A stretch of 15,923 nt of DNA from CAZBPZ01 sp964493955. Lineage in GTDB: Bacteria > Chloroflexota > Dehalococcoidia > Dehalococcoidales > Fen-1064. Position numbers and translations under genes: made by a program. The stretch spans positions 1 to 15,923 of the forward strand of contig CAZBPZ010000038.1 of the NCBI GenBank assembly GCA_964493955.1, given 5' to 3'. The notes under the pieces were generated by a model. It did no database searches. It was not told the origin of the DNA and saw nothing but the letters and a program-made list of their open reading frames with translations. How positions within the stretch are numbered: position 1 is the first letter of the stretch; each line of letters opens with the position of its first letter. Of the stretch, positions 14,210-15,923 are shown in pieces.

Positions 14210-14952
14210 CCTGCCGCCTCGAGCCGGACGGTGTGAGCACGGCGGTCCCTTTCCTCGGCGACCACTCTGAAGGGCAGACCGCGCGCTTCGGCCACCACCG
14301 CCGCCGCTACCGAAGCCAGCGGGCTGTCCAGCGGGGGACGGGTGGGGGACTCCTCGCCCCAGAAACGCGGCTGCCGGATGCTGACGTAGAGTCCCCCGTC
14401 CGTTTCGTTCACGGTAACGCCGGCGGCGGCTCCGAGCCGGCCCACCAGCAGGGCCGCCAGGGCGGCCTCTATCTCCGGTACGGACGGGCCCGGCGGTGTC
14501 TCCAGCATTTCAACCGCCACCGTCCCCGCCGTGGCCACCAGCAGGCCAACCTCGTCGGGGCCGCCGCCGTAGCGCACGATGAAGCGGCGCGGCAGTCCCT
14601 GGCCAATGCGGGGCGGCGATGGATTATCATGCAGGGGGATAAGTGCCAGCGGCCGCCCGCCCCCCAGCCGGGAGGGCAGGTATATCGGCCGGGTACTGAT
14701 ACCCAGCTCCTCAACCAGTGAGGACAGGTTGTCAAGGCCGGCCTCCAGCAGGAGCCGCCCTACCTGCGGGCTGACGTCCGGCAGGCTGTACGCCAGCGCC
14801 AGCACGACAAAACCCAGTATCAGGCAGGCGATGCCGAGGGCCGTGAGCCAGGCCAGGGAACCCAGTGCCAGGGTGGACACGAGGACACTGACCAGCCCGG
14901 ACACCAGCAACCCACCACCCGCCCAGAGATATGGGCTACGCTGTGACCGCAC
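14206..14952 (-). CDS. Two-TM membrane protein of unknown family, first gene of the MoxR/DUF58 operon
   Basis: A 248-residue protein with two close TM helices at 12-32 and 34-56 and a cytoplasmic domain of about 190 residues (60-248). The soluble part contains LLLEAGLDNLSSLVEELG (67-84), a YLPSRLGGG loop, and a late block DSPLASVAAAVVAEARGLPFRVV (209-231) that looks like a conserved helix-strand unit. I do not recognise it with certainty. The start is uncertain: GTG 14952 has only a poor site, while a GAGGAG at 14985-14990 is well spaced from an in-frame CTG at 14976, which would add eight residues. The stop overlaps the next start by 4 nt. It probably opens the operon; the function is unknown. 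Confidence 0.75.
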   Translation of the reverse strand: MRSQRSPYLWAGGGLLVSGLVSVLVSTLALGSLAWLTALGIACLILGFVVLALAYSLPDVSPQVGRLLLEAGLDNLSSLVEELGISTRPIYLPSRLGGGRPLALIPLHDNPSPPRIGQGLPRRFIVRYGGGPDEVGLLVATAGTVAVEMLETPPGPSVPEIEAALAALLVGRLGAAAGVTVNETDGGLYVSIRQPRFWGEESPTRPPLDSPLASVAAAVVAEARGLPFRVVAEERDRRAHTVRLEAAG

Positions 14953-14984
14953 GTGGTACTCTCGCCACAGACTCAGTGCCGCGT

Positions 14985-14990
14985 CTCCTC
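14985..14990 (-). promoter_or_regulatory. Ribosome-site-like GAGGAG upstream of the two-TM gene
   Basis: GAGGAG on the minus strand is 8 nt before an in-frame CTG (14974-14976) and 32 nt before the GTG at 14952. Either CTG is the real start or the match is chance. Confidence 0.35.
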
Positions 14991-15102
14991 AGCCACCGGG
15001 GCATGCACCTGGCTGTTCTCGCTGGACCGGTCTACCCACCTCCAGCCGGCCTCCCGGAAAGCCGGTAGCCAGCCCGGCAATAAGGATAACATACAGGGTC
15101 AC
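14989..15102 (-). CDS. Possible 37-residue membrane peptide
   Basis: A short frame from GTG 15102 to TGA 14989-14991, in the 195-nt gap between the aldolase and the two-TM gene. It starts with a hydrophobic stretch (VTLYVILIAGLATGF), then GGRLEVGR and a polar tail. There is no Shine-Dalgarno sequence and third-position G/C bias is weaker than in neighbouring genes, so this may be chance. It is in the same frame as both the aldolase upstream and the two-TM gene downstream. Confidence 0.2.
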   Translation of the reverse strand: MTLYVILIAGLATGFPGGRLEVGRPVQREQPGACPGG

Positions 15103-15120
15103 GGGGATAAACCATACGCC

Positions 15121-15141
15121 GGGAGGAGAGCCACCCCTCCC
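15121..15141 (-). terminator. Inverted repeat just after the aldolase gene
   Basis: GGGAGG (15121-15126) pairs with CCTCCC (15136-15141) around a 9-nt loop, starting 6 nt beyond the aldolase stop codon. The sequence following it on the minus strand (GGCGTATGGTTTATCC) has no real T run, so termination strength is doubtful and read-through into the next genes is possible. Confidence 0.35.
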
Positions 15142-15147
15142 GCCGGC

Positions 15148-15909
15148 CTACTTCCCGCCGGCCCGGCTGGCAGCCGCCAGTGCCGCCCGTGCCCCGGCCA
15201 TCAGGAAACCATCGTCCCCGCCGGCCGAGGGGAAGCGGAAACCTTTTTCTATCGCCCAGGCAATGTTATCGGCGGTGCAGTACATGCCGGCCACCTTACC
15301 CGCTTTCCGGGCCGCCTCAAGGACGCGGTCGAAGGCAGCCAGGTAGTCGGCATTGTCCCAGGCGGCGGGCCGCCCGAACATGCTCATCGCCAGGTCCACC
15401 GGGCCAATGTAGACAACGTCCACCCCCTCCACCGCCACGATGTCATCAATGTTCCTGACCGCCTCGGCCGTCTCTATCTGGACGGCCACCAGCAGGTCAC
15501 GGTTGGCGCTGGCGATGTAGTCCGGCGCGCCCACCAGGGCCGCCCGCCGCGGCCCGCAGCCGCGGATACCCTGCGGCGGGTACTTGCAGGCGGCCACGGC
15601 CGCCTCGGCCTCGGCTTTACTATTGACCCACGGTACCAGCACCCCGTGGGCACCCAGGTCCAGCGAGCGCTTGATGACCACCGGGTCATTCCACTGGACG
15701 CGGACGATGGGCGAGCAGCTATCGCCCCGCATTGCCTGCATCATGACCTGCATCGTCTCGTAGCTGAGGGGCCCGTGCTCCGAGTCCAGCAGCAGCCAGT
15801 CAAACCCCAGTATTGAGAGCCTTTCGGTCACATCCGGGTGGCCTATCCCCACGAAGGCACCGACGGCCACCTCCCCCCTGAGTATCTTCTCCTTGGCTGG
15901 GTTACGCAT
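15148..15909 (-). CDS. HpcH/HpaI family aldolase
   Basis: A 253-residue class II (divalent-metal) pyruvate aldolase of the HpcH/HpaI type, which cleaves 4-hydroxy-2-oxo acids to pyruvate (or a 2-keto acid) plus an aldehyde. The key residues line up with HpaI nearly number for number: His45 in LLLDSEHGP (39-47), Arg70 in VRVQWNDP, Asp84 in SLDLGAHGVLVPWV (82-95), metal ligands Glu146 in QIETAEAV (144-151) and Asp172 in YIGPVDLAMS (167-176). RGCGPRR (116-122) is the usual Arg-rich loop. The ATG at 15909 has AAGGAGG 7 nt upstream; the TTG one codon earlier is too close to it. It is a cytoplasmic, possibly aromatic or sugar-acid catabolic enzyme. It is 195 nt from the next gene and may be a separate unit; what precedes it lies outside the window. 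Confidence 0.92.
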   Translation of the reverse strand: MRNPAKEKILRGEVAVGAFVGIGHPDVTERLSILGFDWLLLDSEHGPLSYETMQVMMQAMRGDSCSPIVRVQWNDPVVIKRSLDLGAHGVLVPWVNSKAEAEAAVAACKYPPQGIRGCGPRRAALVGAPDYIASANRDLLVAVQIETAEAVRNIDDIVAVEGVDVVYIGPVDLAMSMFGRPAAWDNADYLAAFDRVLEAARKAGKVAGMYCTADNIAWAIEKGFRFPSAGGDDGFLMAGARAALAAASRAGGK

Positions 15910-15923
15910 CAAGCGGCCTCCTT

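Overview
The window is GC-rich, with coding frames that strongly prefer G or C at the third codon position. ATA, AGG and GTG/TTG starts are also used, and most genes have good AGGAGG-type ribosome sites. The mix of class III CoA-transferases, an enoyl-CoA hydratase, a DUF1847 cysteine protein, an FmdB-like zinc ribbon, radical SAM and HpcH/HpaI genes suggests an anaerobic or subsurface bacterium. A Dehalococcoidia-like Chloroflexota is my best guess, but no rRNA or marker gene confirms it. No tRNA, rRNA, CRISPR array, insertion sequence or prophage was found.

Left part (1-5250), acyl-CoA metabolism. An enoyl-CoA hydratase/isomerase (+) is followed by a small unknown gene whose reading frame appears to continue one frame over past its TGA. 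A convergent DUF1847 cysteine-rich protein (-) and a 44-residue membrane peptide (+) come next. A three-gene minus-strand operon follows: two class III CoA-transferase subunits overlapping by 4 nt, then an FmdB-like zinc ribbon protein. Only the second CoA-transferase keeps the expected catalytic Asp, which suggests a two-subunit enzyme.

Middle part (5251-8449). A 221-bp divergent intergenic region carries two copies of a 36-bp bipartite repeat 74 bp apart, with candidate promoters facing both ways. A radical SAM protein with a C-terminal cysteine region runs rightward. It overlaps tail-to-tail with a sugar-nucleotide epimerase that has a zinc-ribbon-like insertion. The epimerase lies directly behind a GHMP (heptose-7-phosphate type) kinase, making a small sugar-activation module.

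Right part (8579-15909), all on the minus strand. From upstream to downstream it holds an HpcH/HpaI aldolase, then six tightly packed genes: a two-TM protein, an 84-residue three-TM protein, a secreted Ig-like/DUF4129 membrane protein, a DUF4350 membrane protein, a MoxR AAA+ ATPase and a multi-TM DUF58 protein. MoxR, DUF58, DUF4350 and DUF4129 are a known envelope-associated set that usually comes with a transglutaminase-like protein. Here no transglutaminase is visible. The DUF4129 module sits on a large beta-rich extracellular protein, and several normally conserved residues of the MoxR and DUF58 proteins differ. This divergent envelope system, possibly linked to the sugar genes 129 bp downstream, is the best candidate for something undescribed in the window.
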